Assembly: GCA_030704615.1 (NCBI GenBank)
Contig: CM060732.1
Coordinates: 56,649,053-56,713,052, forward strand
DNA: 64,000 nucleotides
Direction of reading: 5' to 3'
From: Takakia lepidozioides
Taxonomy: Eukaryota > Streptophyta > Takakiopsida > Takakiales > Takakiaceae
Shown here: positions 1-9,687 of the stretch, piece by piece
How the letters are laid out: each line of letters opens with the position of its first letter
How positions within the stretch are numbered: the stretch's first letter is position 1
Made by a program: the position numbers and the translations under genes
Notes under the pieces: model-generated
What the model was told of the DNA's origin: nothing
Databases searched by the model: none
What the model saw: only the letters and a program-made list of their open reading frames with translations

Positions 1-470
1 TAAGACCTTTTACTAAAAATATTAAATATATCATTGTCTATTATCGTTTAAAATTATTTGGGAAAATATCGTCAATTTAAATTTGGTCATGGAATACAAT
101 ATCTGTCGTTTTTGGTCCACCTTATCCTGCAACTACCTGTGCGTCAAAATACTAGTCAACTGAATGACTTCATTTTTAGCACTTATATGCTTTGATGAAC
201 TAAAAATGTCACACATTTTGTTGCATGCCGGCCATAAATTTTGACTATCACATTATCAATATCCCGTATTATTATAAGCCCCCAACTTTTGCAAGGAAAA
301 AAATAGACGGTACGAAGGCGACAACTATTAAATCAAGGATGGTTCATGCGCCAAATTGGGTAAGCAGAGTACAGGTGTCAAGTGGTGTTTTCCTAGGAGT
401 GACATTCTTGCCCGACAGCTTGATGGGGTGGGGATTGCCGCCCTGAGAGGGTAATTAATATTTAATATTT
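1..470. other. Intergenic, no gene seen
   Basis: AT-rich sequence with short open frames only. No domain, splice pattern or repeat structure could be supported. Confidence 0.6.
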
Positions 471-645
471 GACGCCTCCCGAAGGAAGCGTAAATTATGG
501 AGTCTCTTCATCCGGAAGGGTTACTGCCTTCCGTTAGGAAGGTGGACATCTTTGTGACACCAATCGGTGGATTGAACCCACAACCACTTCCGAGGTGGTA
601 TGTACCCATTACCACTGGGCCACAACTTGGTTGTCCCTGATAGGG
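471..645 (-). mobile_element. tRNA-derived SINE-like copy (minus)
   Basis: On the minus strand an A-box-like motif (GTGGCCCAGTGGTAATGG, about 607-624) is followed by a B-box-like motif (GGGTTCAATCC, about 569-579), the spacing of an internal Pol III promoter. The same block, with the sequence around GCATAAATTATGG, recurs at 1478-1668 and 15985-16165, so this is a dispersed family rather than a tRNA gene. The acceptor stem and anticodon arm expected of a functional tRNA are not apparent. Confidence 0.6.
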
Positions 646-1477
646 TATTTGGAGGAGGAGAGCGCTCTCCTCCCCTTGCCTCTTACAGCTACTTACTTAG
701 GGCAATACCACACTAGCGGCAAGAGGGGCAGCGGCACTCAATTTCAGACCCTTCTATTGGTTTAAGGGAGGGTAGTGTGTTGCTCAACCTGCCACACTAG
801 CAGCTGATGCCGGCAGAGAGGCTCCAACCTGGCGCCTACATGTCACATTACCGTGAAATACGGATTTCCAGGCAGTGGAAATCCACAATTTTAGGAAGAT
901 ATTTTGTCGTGACAAGATTCTCCCGCCATCGACGCGAAGCTGTCCTCACCGACCCCGTCGTGCGATGGTCTCTCCTACCAATTGTTTTGCCGTTGGGCTT
1001 CTGCTATAGTGTGGTAGCCGATTCCTTGCCGCTTGGTGACATGGACTTATATCATCCAACAATCCCTAGCCTACAACATCCACGTCAGTGTCCTTGATGT
1101 GCCGATAGTGTGGTACGACCCTTACTTAGTGCCTACTTTAGTGGGCTTTGCAGAGGCAGAGCCCCAAATAAATATGCAAATATGAACCATAACAATATTA
1201 ATTTACGGATCAGCTGAGCCGAAAATAAAGCCCCCCAGCTCATATAGTCAAATTGTATTTGTACAAATGCAGACATCGCCCCACCATGCTAGACTATATT
1301 GTAGACCCTCGACCAAGCCACTAATATGAGTATACATCTATCATAACAAGCTTCTATAGATCTAATAACATAAGCGAAGTTGGGTGATACTAGACATTCG
1401 TCGACCCATTACTGTAAATAGTGGGTTGACATTGCATCTCCTACAATGTTTAGATGTGTCAGTCTCCCAAAGAAAGA
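646..1477. other. Intergenic, no gene seen
   Basis: The open frame at 807-1097 shows no recognisable domain, no paralogue in the window and no splice context. Nothing else was identified. Confidence 0.5.
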
Positions 1478-1668
1478 GTATGACACCTCCCCCAAGGAAG
1501 CATAAATTATGGTGTAGCTTGACCGTAAGGGCTATTTCCTTCTGGCGGGAAGATGGACATTACCTTTGTGTCGCCAATAGGTGGATTGAACCCACAACAA
1601 CTTCTGAGGTGATATACCTATGTGCCCATTACCAGTGGGCTAAAACTCGGTTGTCCCCACTAGGTATA
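1478..1668 (-). mobile_element. tRNA-derived SINE-like copy (minus)
   Basis: This is a diverged repeat of 471-645, including the CATAAATTATGG block and the B-box complement GGATTGAACCC (about 1581-1591), followed by an A-box complement near 1627-1645. Minus-strand orientation. Confidence 0.6.
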
Positions 1669-2130
1669 TTATGTGGTAAGGAGCATCACGCTGCCCAGCT
1701 AGTTCATATATTCTGTCAAGAATTTGGTGATGGTTTGTTTTTCCTTTGAAAAAGTGGATAGGACATGACATTTGTGCACCGAAGTCGACAGATAACAGTT
1801 GGACAAGGACAACAACTGGATTAGTCGGCAGAAATACATTCATCTATCCATGGTATATCTATCCATGGTTCATCCTATCTTTTCTAATATGCTTATAAGC
1901 CACCCAATGGGGGAGAGGGACCCTACACTGTCACAATTAATAATTTGTCATTTGGAGGATAGACTACATGTGAAAGGATAATTACCACATATAATGGGGA
2001 GCCTTGGGGTCAAACCGCGGGAGCAGCAAGATGTGAGGGCGACCCATTATATCTGGTAAGTGCCTGGTACGTGGTGATTACCTCACTTCATGTACAGAGC
2101 TTGTGGATGAAACAAACATGTGGTGATTAC
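1669..2130. other. Intergenic; MITE target site at right edge
   Basis: No gene is seen. About 45 bp (2075-2118, beginning GGTGATTACCTCACTTCATG) recurs in direct orientation at 15378-15423 on the far side of the nested insertion. Positions 2123-2130 (GTGATTAC) are the left copy of the 8-bp duplication of the hAT-like MITE. Confidence 0.55.
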
Positions 2131-2707
2131 CAGTGTTGGACTGGTATCATGGTTTTTTGATACCACTGGGGTAATGGTATTGGGGTAGAGTTGAATTACT
2201 CAAGCCAGTGTATCAAATGATGTGTAAATTTGACAACCTGGTACGGTATATGGTAGGGTATCAAAGTGACAAGGTATGGTATAAAATAAATTTTTGAAAA
2301 TCATACCAGCTTGGTATGTGCCAGGGTCTGGTTTCAGCTTCAGGTACATCAAAATTGCATTCTGCCAGTTCTTTAACTCTTCTCTATCACTTTTGAAGAG
2401 CAGAAACTAACACATTGCATGATTTCATCTACTCCTCTTCAAACATATTAGAATCGTGTAATGAAAAAACGCTCCATGTACTAATGAAAACTACCCTAAA
2501 CCCTACCCATGCATCCTCTCCCTCAGCCGGCGCGCGCATGCATGGTATTGGAGTGGTAGCGTGAGGACGAAGACTAGACTGGTCTGGTTTGCACTAGGGT
2601 TTTAGAAGTCCATGTACCCTACCCCACCAATATATTGTCAGGTCTTGCCCTTGCATGTACCTGCTTGGTATGATCCTTCATACCATTACCCTTATCCTAG
2701 TTGATAC
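2131..2707. mobile_element. Left arm of an interrupted hAT-like MITE
   Basis: The arm starts CAGTGTTGGACTGGTAT. The matching right arm ends at 15378 with the reverse complement of CAGTGTTGGACCGGTAT. The outer ends are flanked by GTGATTAC at 2123-2130 and 15379-15386, an 8-bp duplication typical of hAT elements, and the termini begin CAG. It has no coding capacity. The family A element is inserted inside it, leaving arms of about 577 and 41 bp. Positions 2699-2707 (AGTTGATAC) are the family A target duplication. Confidence 0.75.
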
Positions 2708-2815
2708 GAGGTTTACTATTTCATGAGCAGAAACCATGAGCCATGAGCCATGAGCCGCATGAGCCGCATGAGCGGTGAGCCGAAGTCTAAGATACGTGGA
2801 TTTCATGAGCGGACT
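2708..2815 (+). repeat. Left terminal inverted repeat, family A copy 1
   Basis: Begins GAGGTTTACTATTTCATGAGC-like and continues as a run of ATGAGC/ATGAGCC motifs spaced by a few bases, about eight by 2810. The mirror image is at 15280-15337. The motif clustering may provide multiple transposase-binding sites; that role is inferred. Confidence 0.85.
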
Positions 2816-3282
2816 CCTCCAAATTTGGAAATGCGGCAGATTAAACAAGTATTAAAATAATAGTTTTTTATTTGACTTTGCCGTTTTTGGACGTTCCAGA
2901 TCATGTAATGCGGCGAAGATATGTCGTCAGTAACAAGTCCGCTCATGGTTTTATAGATCCGCTCATGGAAATAAGTGACCGTGCAACGGGAAATCCAGTA
3001 TACCACTGCAAAAGGACGTCGCATACTGGCCTGTATAGAGTATTCCGCGGTTTTACATGCCTTAACATTGGAATGAAGCTGACCCTTTTGCCGCGATTGA
3101 ACCAATGGAGTCTGCACCAATACAGTCTGCAGTACTTCACAATTCTGTCTTCTTCGGGTATTCGGCGGGAAAGGTTTGCAACTGAACTGGGAAATAAGGT
3201 GCCGCATTAGGGTTCGCATGTGCGAAATTTCGGAGCGGTTTGGTGTTGGCGAAGGCCACCTCTACCAGTACCTACGACGATA

Positions 3283-3310
3283 CAAGGAAATGCGGCGCCG
3301 CATTTCCTTG
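3283..3310. repeat. Isolated perfect 28-bp palindrome
   Basis: The arms are CAAGGAAATGCGGC and its exact reverse complement, with no loop. The inner 22 bases match the family A hairpin core, but the outer CAAGG/CCTTG arms differ from the AACGG/CCGTT arms of the main array and are still perfectly paired. The matching site in copy 2 (about 55778-55803) is less symmetric on its left arm. Confidence 0.9.
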
Positions 3311-3558
3311 TCGGAGGTCGAATGAGGAAAGCAAGTTTTCGGAAAGCAGAAAAACATGAACCCTCCAACATACAAAAATACATGCACGTGGAAACAAGTG
3401 AACGATATAGTAATATCTTAGTTCGAGCAAAACAGGTTACTGGTAGGCAAGACATATGTCGGACCTTTCTGTGGCCAGAGTCTGAGGTACTGGCAGCAGT
3501 ACAGTTCTACTATCCGAAAAGGATGGGCGTACCATTGTATGGGGACCGCAAGCCAAGC

Positions 3559-4560
3559 TCACTGGTCCCCTGGATCCATATTCAGAAGAGTGTGAACCTC
3601 CTGGGGGCTCAACCCTGGTGCATGTATGAAGTGATGAGTTGTGGAATTACAACGGAGTCTCTTTAGGTACACATAGTACAAATGCTTGCAAGGGCAGTAT
3701 GATGCCCCCTTGTTCGCCATGATCTGGAAGTCGGTGCAATTGCATGTGGGTAATTCTGAAATGGTGATGGTATACACCTCATTGCGAACAGCTGAGCCCG
3801 CCGTGGCCATCTGATACACACGCCCGAATCCTGGTGGGGGCACTTTTGTCGAGCTCTGGATTGTACAGTTCATCCGAAGTGCATTCCCCATCTTTGTCTC
3901 GTTCACTTTTGAGGGAGGTCGCCGCCTCTTCGGTTTCCCCCAACGGTGTGTAGGATGCTTAGAGCTGTCGTGTCCCATTGTTCTTGCTCTCACAGGGGTC
4001 GGTGGTGGAGGCTGTGGAAGCGGAAATGGTTCTCTGGGGACGTCAGTGCGCTGCACCATCCGAAATCCTGCGGCGGTAAGGGCGTCGGCCTTAACCTGAC
4101 TCAGATCGCAGCCTGGTTCCACCGGCCACACCGGGGGAGCCTCTGGCATTGTTTGTATGCCGTACTTGGGCTTTCCATACACGCAAGTCATAATGTCGTG
4201 CCTGCAGAACCAGAACTGGGTGGTTGTCGCCTCCGCAAACTTTGCATGGACAAATCTTCCTGTAAAAGTAGGAGCAGGGACAGCCCCATCTGGATTCCTC
4301 CTTATCATCTCTAAACAACGTTGCCGTGTATCCACACAAATTGCGGAACACCTTCCTCGAAACGACGGCTTTGTGCGAGCAATTCTCCACTGTGAGGCAG
4401 ACACAGTTGTCTCCACAATGGCTTGGCCATACTGCATAACAGCGGGCGGAATCTGGGGCAAGGGAGCGGTGGGAATTTTTTGCACGAAATCCCCGGTTGA
4501 AGGCGACGGCGATCTGGAATTTTTTGGGCTTCCACTGCTAGAAGACACATTGTGCGGCAA
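3559..4560 (-). pseudogene. Transposase C-terminal part with SWIM finger (copy 1)
   Basis: The minus frame ends at 3559. Near its C terminus is a SWIM zinc finger: C-x-C (PTCNCTDF) followed about 14 residues later by CPCKH, the CxCx(n)CxH pattern found in MULE and FAR1/MuDR-type proteins. Upstream is a Pro/Arg-rich linker. Only coding up to about 4560 is genuine: there the reading frame leaves the gene because the neighbouring 3.1 kb is inverted. In copy 2 the equivalent sequence (56045-57045, -) joins directly to the rest of the transposase on the same strand. The fragment alone lacks the catalytic domain. Confidence 0.8.
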
Positions 4561-7500
4561 TATAAAGGTTTCCCCCGGACGGAAACTCGGTGCCGCATTT
4601 CCGTCGCTCTGGTGCATGACCAAGAAGCAATACGGAAATGCGGCGCCGTATTTCCGTCCACCAGCAATCGAAAAAATCACTCGGGACGGGAAATCTGGAA
4701 CCTCAATGGGTTGCATTGTTCCGAAACAACGTTGCGGCCAGTCTTGATGAGCACAACTTGGTTGTCTGACCGTTTTAACTAACAGTCCTGGCACTTGTCA
4801 GTGCGAACGTTCCTGTCTGCACCGAGAATACTGCTGGATCCACCCTAATGAGAAACTGTCAGGAGATGTTATTTCGTCGCCGAATCGGCCATCATTGTCA
4901 TACTTACTGGCTATGGAATCAAACCTCTCACCTTCATGCATGTAGCTTGAAACAATACTTTCCACTTCAATGTGCGACTTCCAATCGTCGATGGACTCCG
5001 CATGGTGCCTGTGAGCCTTGGTCTGTCGCTATACTGAACCTCGCACTTGCCAACTCCGTGCGGTGTTCGATGGCTCCGAATTCCTACGCTATAGTTTGCT
5101 GTCCTCCGCAACTTGGGAGAGCCTGGATCCCAAACGAGGGAGGACTTTGCAGAGTGACTGATACTTACATTTGTTCCAAATTCAAGCTCAAACCGGGCAC
5201 AGTTTATTTGGAAGAAGAAAGGAAGGATGTTCTTGGACAGGTTAACGAGACCATTGTCGTGCTAGGTAACGACGGAGGTTGCGGAATCGAATGGCACGTT
5301 CCCCCATCAGACACCATCCTGTACCGAGCTGTGGGAATGCCCATTCCCTTTCCGAATCAGTCGCTGCCCACACCATCCACAAAGGAGTCCGGAAACCGAG
5401 AGGCGGCCACTGCCAACAGAGAGGTATGCAACGATAATCATTCCCGACCTGGACCGTCAAGACCCTCCATAGCTTCTCGTGTGGACGTATTCGACATTTC
5501 CGACGAGGAAGATGATTGCATTGAGGTACCCATGTCCTCCACACGGTCGTTCAAATCCGGCATGGACGTCTCTGTTGGTGCTACGCATGTGCCCTCGAGC
5601 ATAACTCCAACCCGGTCCATTGTGCAGCTCCTACGACAACATCACCTCGATGGTTCTCGCTCCGAGCTGGCTGCTCTCGACTATGCCAAATTTCCAGTCA
5701 GAAAGGTAACGTTTCTGCCTCCCGAAGTCGATGGCAATGTCATCTTCGAGTTTCCACCTGTTTCTTCGTCAAACAAAGCCTCCGGGATGTTAACAGACAT
5801 GGATCGAAAGCATGACGGACACCCCTGGTGTGTGACGAAGACCAGTAGCACGAAAATTGCTGATGGTGTTCGTGTACGATATGTCCTCTGTGCGGGGAAG
5901 CTGAGGTGCCTCAATCCCACCTGCTTCCACTTTCTCTCCAAAGGAGGGCGGAGAAACGAGACGGATTGGACTGGCACAACGCATCATCCATTCATTGTCT
6001 CCAGCCAAGCTCCTGCGGGTTCTTTCAAGTGTGCACATTGCAAAGAACCACCGACGTGCATGTCCATGTGCAGAGCCAAGCAATATTACGTAATCCATTT
6101 GCTCCCGGACTTGACTAGAGCTTGCATACACGTTGGGGTCCACTGCCACCCCTTGGCGAGAGGCAACATGCGTGAGGTTGTGCAGGAAGCACACGACATC
6201 ATAAAAGAGGAGGTGAAATTGAGCCCCGGAGCCAGACCAAAGCAGATTCAGCTGAAGGCAGCCCACAAGATTGCTCTTGGCAAAATCATGTCTGAAGATG
6301 GTTCCGACCGAGAGCCCTTGACCGAAGACGAGATGCATGACCTCTTGGAGTCCGTCTCGCACGTTTGTAGTCCGAATGTGCGGAATCACATCGTATCTTG
6401 CAAGCCAGAGTTCGGCAGGGGGTTGGACATGTACTCAATCCTGGAGGTGAAACGAATGACTGGATATGACTACATCCAAGGTAGCAGGTTTCCAGGGCAA
6501 GGCAGCGAATCCGATCGTTGTTACATTTTCAAAATGTCGACGTGTGGGCCTGGGAGTGGAGTCGACTTGGTCACTCGCATGACAACTGGAAACTTGTCGA
6601 ATGCTTGGGTGATGTTTGATCACATCAAGCGAATTACAAACCATCAGTGGGTGACTATGGGTGCGCACGTTTATGACTATCACTCCAAGAGGCTCATGAC
6701 GATTGCAATCTGCGAGATGAAAGGGGAGGACACACAGTCCGAGATGCATCTGTGGGAGGGCATAAACGAGCAGATGGCAAGGGCGGGATTGCCAGAGCCC
6801 AATTTCAGGGGATTCATGGCAGACAACGCTCAGGCCAACTGGGCAGCGGTGCGGCGTGTGTACGGTGAGGACCCCAATGTTCCAATGGAGGGGAAAGAGA
6901 GATCCTGTGGATTCCATTGGATGCAGAGTCTATCCCACTACACTACCAAATTTGTTGCTAGCTCATTCCAGGCTGAACACCGTGTCCTTTGTACGGCGTG
7001 GAAGGATGCACCCACATTTGATGACGCGGAGGTTAAGTTTGTTATCATCGAGGCTTGGTGGAACACGTCAGGTGCAGTGGAGACAACCAATCTGGGAGCA
7101 TTGCACAGCTGGTTGGGGTGGTGGCATTTCGGTATCGACAGTTCGGACAGTACATGCGGGAGGTAGGCTGCTGTCAATTTCGTTCATTTGTCTTTCTGTT
7201 ACGGACACTTCGATTGGTCCCTCACCATTGTTTGTGTCCTTCTAGGAGCGGTGCTTGGATTCCGACACGGACATGCTGAACACGAATATGGCAGAATCGG
7301 TCCACTCCTCCTGGCGAGCGTCTTCTGCCGCACATCTGGTGGACGTAGTGACGGCCACAACGGAGGACATCGACAGAGCAATCATGCAGCAAGCCACGTA
7401 CTACAAGTTCCTGAGCGGCAAACAATGGGGCTTTGGGCCGGACAGGGAGGAATTGTTGGTACGAACAGCTTCGAGGTCCAAGAATCTAGTGAAATGGGCG

Positions 7501-7664
7501 ACAACATTGCGAGAGAAGATCAAAGGGACGCCTCTGCACCGCAGAGGTGAACACCTAGAGGGGGACGTCCGGACTTGCCCTGTCAGGCGGAGGATTGAAG
7601 AGGAACCCGGGTGCGAAGAGGATTCCTGGAGATCCGACAGGAACATTCGGACAGCACCTCTCCA
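4561..7664. other. 3.1 kb inverted segment inside copy 1
   Basis: Compared with copy 2 (57046-60168), this whole block is reversed while both flanks keep their orientation. The left junction falls after TGTGCGGCAA (4551-4560), where the sequence jumps to the complement of copy 2 near 60168. The right junction falls after CAGCACCT, before CTCCAGAACGG, at about 7664. About 15 bp present in copy 2 near 57046-57060 is missing at the breakpoint. Hairpin repeats lie close to both ends. Confidence 0.85.
4848..7664 (+). pseudogene. MULE-type transposase, N-terminal and catalytic part (copy 1)
   Basis: ATG at 4848 opens a 772-codon frame. A cysteine-rich region (residues about 340-410, with CLNPTCF and CAHCKEPPTC) may bind zinc. 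A DDE-type core follows: candidate acidic residues are D610 (VYDYHSK), D659 (FMADNAQAN) and possibly E735 (IIEAWWN), with a CGFHW motif between the last two. An intron at 7163-7245 (GTAGGC...TTCTAG) precedes an exon carrying NMAESVHSSWR, a MULE-like motif. One T is missing near 7128 relative to copy 2, so the frame breaks just before the splice site. The C-terminal SWIM part lies on the opposite strand because of the inversion, so no full protein can be made. Family assignment rests on motifs and context; exact MULE clade is unknown. Confidence 0.8.
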
Positions 7665-9130
7665 GAACGGAAATGCGGTAACGCATTTCCATCCAGCAAG
7701 CACGGTATGTGAAGGTGGAACGGAAATGCGGTACCGCATTTCCGTTCTGATTGAGAATTATGAACAACGGGAACAGAAATGCGGCACCGCATTTCCCTCC
7801 GAGTCGCACTTTTCCGACATTCCAGAACGGAAATGCGGTGCCGCATTTCCGTTTTGTATCTGATGCATGGAGCTGAGGGATAGAAATGATGCAGCACATT
7901 TCCGTCCTTAAAAGACATTCATACTCTCCATAACGGAAATGCGGTACCGCATTTCCGTTCTGATTGAGAATTATGAACAACGGGAACAGAAATGCGGCAC
8001 CGCATTTCTGTCGGAGTCGCACTTTCCGACATTCCAGAACGGAAATGCGGCGCCGCATTTCCATTTTGTATCTGATGCATGGAGCCGAGTGCGATTCCGA
8101 CCGTTGAGACAGCGCAATTCCGACCGCTTGAGACATTCATACTATCCAGAACGGAAATGCGGTACCGCATTTCCGTTCTGACTGAAAATCGTGAACCATC
8201 GGAACTGAAATGCGGCAGCGCATTTCCATCCGAGTCGCACCTCCCAACATTCCAGAACGGAAATGCGGCACCGCATTTCCGTTCTGATGAAATATCCTGA
8301 AACATCGGAACTGAAATGCGGTACTGCATTTCCGTCGGAGTCGCACCTTCCGACATGCCAAAACGGAAATGCGGCGCCGCATTTCCGTTTTGTATGTGAG
8401 GCATGGAGCTATGGAACGAAAATGCGGCACAGCATTTCCGCCAGCGTCAGACGTTAATACTCTACAGAACGGAAATGCGGTACCGCATTTCCGTTCTGAC
8501 TGAAAATCGTGCGCAACGGGAATAGAAATGTGGCACCGCATTTCCGTCCGAGTCGCACTTTCCGACATTCTAGAACGGAAATGCGGCGCCGCATTTCCGT
8601 TTTGTATATGGGGCCTGGAGCTGTGGTACGGAAATGTGGTGCCGCATTTCCATCCATGTGAGACCTTCAAACTTTCCAGACCGGAAATGCGGCACCGCAT
8701 TTCTGTCCAGGTGAGACCTCTATACTTTCCCGAACGGAAATGTGGCACGGCATTTCCGTTCATCAACTAACATATGTGAAGGGGGAACGGAAATGCGGTA
8801 CCGCATTTCCGTTCACATTGAAAATCATGAACCACGGGAACTGAAATGTTGTGCCTCATTTCCGTCCGAATCGCACCTTTCGACATTCCAGAACGGAAAT
8901 GCGGCGCCGCATTTCCCTTTTGTATCTCATACATGGAGCTGTGGGACGGAAATGCGGCACCGTATTTCCGTTCAACAACTGAGGTATGTGAAGGTGGAAC
9001 GGAAATGCGGTGCCGCATTTTCTTCCAACAAGTATGGATGTGTAGCTTCGTGATGGTACTTAACGGAAATGCGGCGCCGCATTCGCATTTTCACTCCAAC
9101 TCATCAGACGCTGGGACGGAAATGCCTTGA
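7665..9130. repeat. Hairpin array, family A copy 1
   Basis: About 26-27 near-palindromes with arms GGAAATGCGG and CCGCATTTCC and a variable two-base centre (TA, CA, GC, TG), mostly spaced about 53 bp. Many extend to AACGG/CCGTT arms. The spacers are not random: a higher-order unit of about 213 bp holding four hairpins recurs (starts near 7722, 7935, 8258 and 8470). Some hairpins have one damaged arm. Open frames translating as repeated GNAAPHFRS-like peptides here are by-products of the repeats. The matching array in copy 2 is at 60066-61715. Confidence 0.92.
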
Positions 9131-9435
9131 AATGTGAATACGTGGAGCAACGGAATTGCTGCACATGTCGGCACTCTATCTGACTAAAGGGGCATGAGGC
9201 GGCGCGGCCTGACCGTTGGATAATGATGTGTTTTTTTCGGACGGCAGACGTACCCTGAACGATTCGAATTTTGTAATGACGCAAACTCCACGAGGAGACA
9301 CTTTCGTCCAACACTTTCGAACCCAAGTGGTGCATCACCGCCGTTTCATCTACTTTTGTCGTGTCTCCTCAGTCACCCCTCTCGCGCCCTTTCCATCTGC
9401 ACTCTTTGCCCCTTTTCCCTCTCTCTGTTCTTCTT

Positions 9436-9642
9436 ATGCTCGAACCTGAGAGGGGGGGAGTTCGTGCACCAGACAGGAGACCTCGTCGCAAGCTCCGGAA
9501 ATTATACTTCGGACGTAGGCCAATGCCGAAGGGGAGGAAGCAGATGCGTCTACAGGAGGAGATTGCCATCTCCGAGCAGCAGGCCACTCAGGCAACCCAG
9601 CCACCAGTGAGAGCTCCATGCGATCGGGCTGCGCGCAGCTGA
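9436..9642 (+). CDS. Small basic protein of unknown function (copy 1)
   Basis: ATG at 9436 gives 68 residues, strongly basic in the first half (several Arg/Lys pairs) and Gln/Ala-rich near the end. The same frame is fully open in copy 2 (62024-62230), which suggests it is real. It lies 46 bases upstream of the ParB-like gene frame and on the same strand. A GTGAGA motif overlaps its end (about 9606) and an acceptor-like CTAACAG lies at 9726-9732, so it may be the first exon of the downstream gene rather than a separate protein. No domain is recognised. Confidence 0.5.
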   Translation: MLEPERGGVRAPDRRPRRKLRKLYFGRRPMPKGRKQMRLQEEIAISEQQATQATQPPVRAPCDRAARS

Positions 9643-9687
9643 TCGAGCACCGAACCCCCCATTTTGCTTCTGTAATTCTTAGACTGA

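Noticed and set aside
2803-3666. Several overlapping frames in the left part of family A (also 55423-56153)
   Set aside because: Both strands show similar open frames, and the plus frames differ between copies through indels; no domain was seen, so this is treated as terminal non-coding sequence.
5790-6389. 199-codon minus frame inside the transposase region
   Set aside because: Antisense shadow of the transposase coding sequence; the sense frame has the recognisable motifs.
7555-8766. Long open frames encoding repeated GNAAPHFRS-like peptides (also at 60164-61465)
   Set aside because: They are translations of the hairpin repeats, occur on both strands in several frames, and start and stop at random.
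7665-9130. CRISPR array (short palindromic repeats at regular spacing)
   Set aside because: The spacers themselves repeat in a 213-bp higher-order unit, repeat centres vary, the genome is clearly a plant's, and no cas genes exist.
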